Positions 5,474-6,359 of a stretch of DNA of 6,359 bases are shown in pieces; the stretch's first letter is position 1, and each line of letters begins with the position of its first letter. Origin of the DNA: Candidatus Atribacteria bacterium. GTDB lineage: Bacteria; Bipolaricaulota; Bipolaricaulia; UBA7950; UBA9294. The translations under genes and the position numbers were made by a program. The stretch is from NCBI GenBank assembly GCA_004525685.1, contig SPBW01000123.1, positions 1 to 6,359 of the forward strand, given 5' to 3'. The notes under the pieces are model-generated. The model was not told the DNA's origin and made no database searches. It worked only from the letters and a program-made list of their open reading frames with translations.

Positions 5474-5497
5474 CTAGGGGCTGCTCTCAGCCCCTAG
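5474..5497. repeat. Perfect 10-bp stem-loop beside the ArsR relic
   Basis: The arms ctaggggctg (5474-5483) and cagcccctag (5488-5497) pair exactly around CTCT. No T-run follows on either strand. Its last three bases form the in-frame TAG that closes the ArsR frame on its 5' side. It lies upstream of the divergent promoter, so it could be a decayed terminator or an operator-like symmetry; neither is established. Confidence 0.55.
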
Positions 5498-5797
5498 TCG
5501 AATTCGGATCCTGCGGAACTGTTAAGGCAGAACGATGAGTTGACGGCAGAGGACTTGGCGATACGTGAGGGGCTGACAGCGTCAACTGGCTCCCGGCATT
5601 TGCAGCTCCTACGAGTGCAGACGTTGATTGCGTTTAGACAAGAGGTCCAAACAAACTATGATTATGAATTGAACGAATTGGAGATCGCGGGATGCATCTC
5701 AGGGTTCCTAGAGGACTTAGATATCACGCTTCCTCCTTCGCAACGATCTAGAACTCATCCCCTCCTGGATGAATTCCTGTGGGTGGCTGCATTCTGA
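5498..5797 (+). pseudogene. ArsR-type winged-helix transcriptional regulator, start-less remnant
   Basis: The open frame of 99 codons reads PAELLRQNDELTAEDLAIRE and then GLTASTGSRHLQLLR. The latter is the helix-turn-helix of the ArsR family (typically T.STVSRHLk.L), with Gly in place of the usual Val. A wing-like FRQEVQTNYDYELN follows. ArsR proteins are dimeric DNA-binding repressors, often responsive to metals or stress and often divergent from what they control. The N-terminal helix normally needed for dimerisation is missing. The frame is closed upstream by TAG at 5495-5497, within a hairpin, and beyond that stop the same frame reads DPCRILGAAL, which faintly resembles the family's DPTRlrIL motif. 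No ATG start exists; the only candidate, TTG at 5540, has no good ribosome site and would cut into the domain. The best reading is a decayed gene, though a shortened functional protein cannot be excluded. Confidence 0.6.
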
Positions 5798-6149
5798 TGC
5801 CATTGTGCGCGCAAACGCGTGACGCGCCCGGCGATGGATCCTCTACCAGCTGATTCCATTCCTGAATCGAGGGTTCTTCGGGTGCGCGGACAAGGGGTTG
5901 GCCTGCGCCAGGCTGGAATTCTGAGCGAAGGTTGATCTCGGGTTGCGTCAGGCTGGCGCATCAGATCTTCTGAGTGCGTTGATGTGGTATTGGATATTCT
6001 TGGCAGGGCCCAACCCCTTCACCATGAAGGGTATGAAGGAAGAACTGAGGGTTTCCGAGCTTCATGCTCTTCATGGTAGGGAGCCGTTGCTTCTGGGCAA
6101 CGTTTTCCAATACCCAATCGCTTCTGGACGAAATCGCAAGACCCGATAG
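5798..6149. other. Gene-poor stretch between the ArsR relic and rimO
   Basis: I see no well-supported gene in these 352 bases. A plus-strand frame from a TTG at 5943 to 6149 and an internal ATG at 6024 lack ribosome sites. The stretch is unusually rich in inverted repeats (5892-6106, listed separately). It should also contain the 3' end of the rimO transcript, but no T-tailed hairpin was found for the minus strand. Confidence 0.4.
5892..6106 (+). ncRNA. Candidate structured RNA (cluster of inverted repeats)
   Basis: Several helices can form on the plus strand. aaggggttgg (5892-5901) pairs with ccaacccctt (6010-6019). GCCTG/CAGGC forms a hairpin at 5901-5913. tgcgtca (5944-5950) pairs with tggcgca (5954-5960). 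A 17-pair stem joins 6022-6038 to 6060-6076. cgttgc (6085-6090) pairs with gcaacg (6097-6102) and is followed by TTTT (6103-6106), a weak terminator. Wobble pairs in the long stem and in the 5944-5960 hairpin are G-U on the plus strand but would be A-C mismatches on the minus strand, which points to a plus-strand transcript. tgcgccaggctgg (5904-5916) recurs with one change at 5944-5956, suggesting an internal duplication. No good promoter was found; TAGACA/TATGAT at 5635-5662 is a poor candidate. It matches no RNA family I know. Confidence 0.3.
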
Positions 6150-6359
6150 CTAGGCCTGCGCGAGCAAATCGTAGTCTTCAGTTTGGATAATCTCGGCCTG
6201 GACGAATTGGCCAGCTTCGAGGTTCTCTCCAATGACATAGGTCACACTATCTACATCAGGCGCTTGGGACTGGGTTCTTCCTATCCAAATACCGTCTTCT
6301 GCTGTTGCCTCGTCAATCAACACTTCCACTGTCTTGCCAATCATCGCTTCGTTCTTCTC
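6150..6359 (-). CDS. rimO: Ribosomal protein S12 methylthiotransferase RimO, C-terminal TRAM domain (partial at right edge)
   Basis: The frame is open from the right edge to TAG at 6150-6152, giving 69 residues; the ATG at 6344 is internal. The fragment reads IGKTVEVLIDE, then WIGRTQSQAPDVDSVTYV and GQFVQAEIIQTEDYDLLAQA. This is the end of a radical-SAM methylthiotransferase: a TRAM RNA-binding domain with the GRxxxxAPxVDxxxYV and YDL pattern of RimO rather than the tRNA-modifying MiaB. RimO adds a methylthio group to a conserved aspartate of ribosomal protein S12 in the cytoplasm, using two iron-sulfur clusters; those domains lie outside the window. The following 350 bases contain no gene on the same strand, so it ends its transcription unit here. 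It shows no functional link to the envelope block. Confidence 0.85.
   Translation of the reverse strand, partial: EKNEAMIGKTVEVLIDEATAEDGIWIGRTQSQAPDVDSVTYVIGENLEAGQFVQAEIIQTEDYDLLAQA

Noticed and set aside
5500..5511. Adjacent EcoRI and BamHI sites (GAATTC then GGATCC), as in a cloning linker
   Set aside because: The flanks show no vector sequence and the ArsR-like frame continues through the sites, so chance is the simpler explanation; a vector search would settle it.
5635..5662. Plus-strand TAGACA, 16 bp, TATGAT as a promoter for the candidate RNA
   Set aside because: Each hexamer deviates from consensus by one base, the site lies inside the ArsR relic, and it is more than 200 bases before the first helix; such matches are common by chance.
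5943..6149. 68-codon plus-strand ORF beside rimO
   Set aside because: Its TTG start and the internal ATG at 6024 have no ribosome site, and the frame coincides with the inverted repeats; no family is recognised. It is kept only as the alternative to the structured-RNA reading.

Overview
The window reads as ordinary bacterial chromosome of balanced base composition. It contains no mobile element, CRISPR array, tRNA or rRNA that I can see. The densest part is a same-strand block of four complete genes for exported or membrane-anchored proteins. These are a signal-peptide protein with DUF4384-like, PEGA and two PKD domains, a probable outer-membrane beta-barrel, a small anchored or secreted protein, and a DUF4230-type membrane protein. 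The barrel and the DUF4384/PEGA/PKD architecture suggest a diderm bacterium from a little-studied phylum. Bipolaricaulota (Acetothermia) would fit my recollection of such proteins, but this is a weak inference.

Layout: (1) 2-226, plus strand, the C-terminal third of a chloramphenicol-acetyltransferase-type enzyme with its HHxxxDG active-site motif, cut by the left edge. (2) 4874 down to 389, minus strand, the four-gene envelope block, with gaps of 97, 170 and 145 bases. A possible 25-residue hydrophobic peptide gene (298-375) follows the last gene. (3) 4875-5425, a leader of about 515 nt in front of the block. It is headed by a promoter with both sigma-70 consensus hexamers (TTGACA, 16 bp, TATAAT; minus strand) and contains short basic ORFs, coupled start/stop overlaps and a possible attenuator. 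(4) 5498-5797, plus strand, a recognisable but start-less ArsR-type winged-helix regulator, divergent from the promoter and probably decayed. (5) 5798-6149, no convincing gene, but a cluster of inverted repeats that could be a structured RNA. (6) 6150-6359, minus strand, the C-terminal TRAM domain of RimO, cut by the right edge.

How it may work together: one strong promoter next to an ArsR relic drives a long leader and then cell-surface proteins. The four genes are probably co-transcribed, because they share a strand and no convincing terminator lies between them. Their joint role is unknown. The least explained parts are the leader with its tiny lysine/arginine-rich ORFs and the inverted-repeat cluster near the right end.
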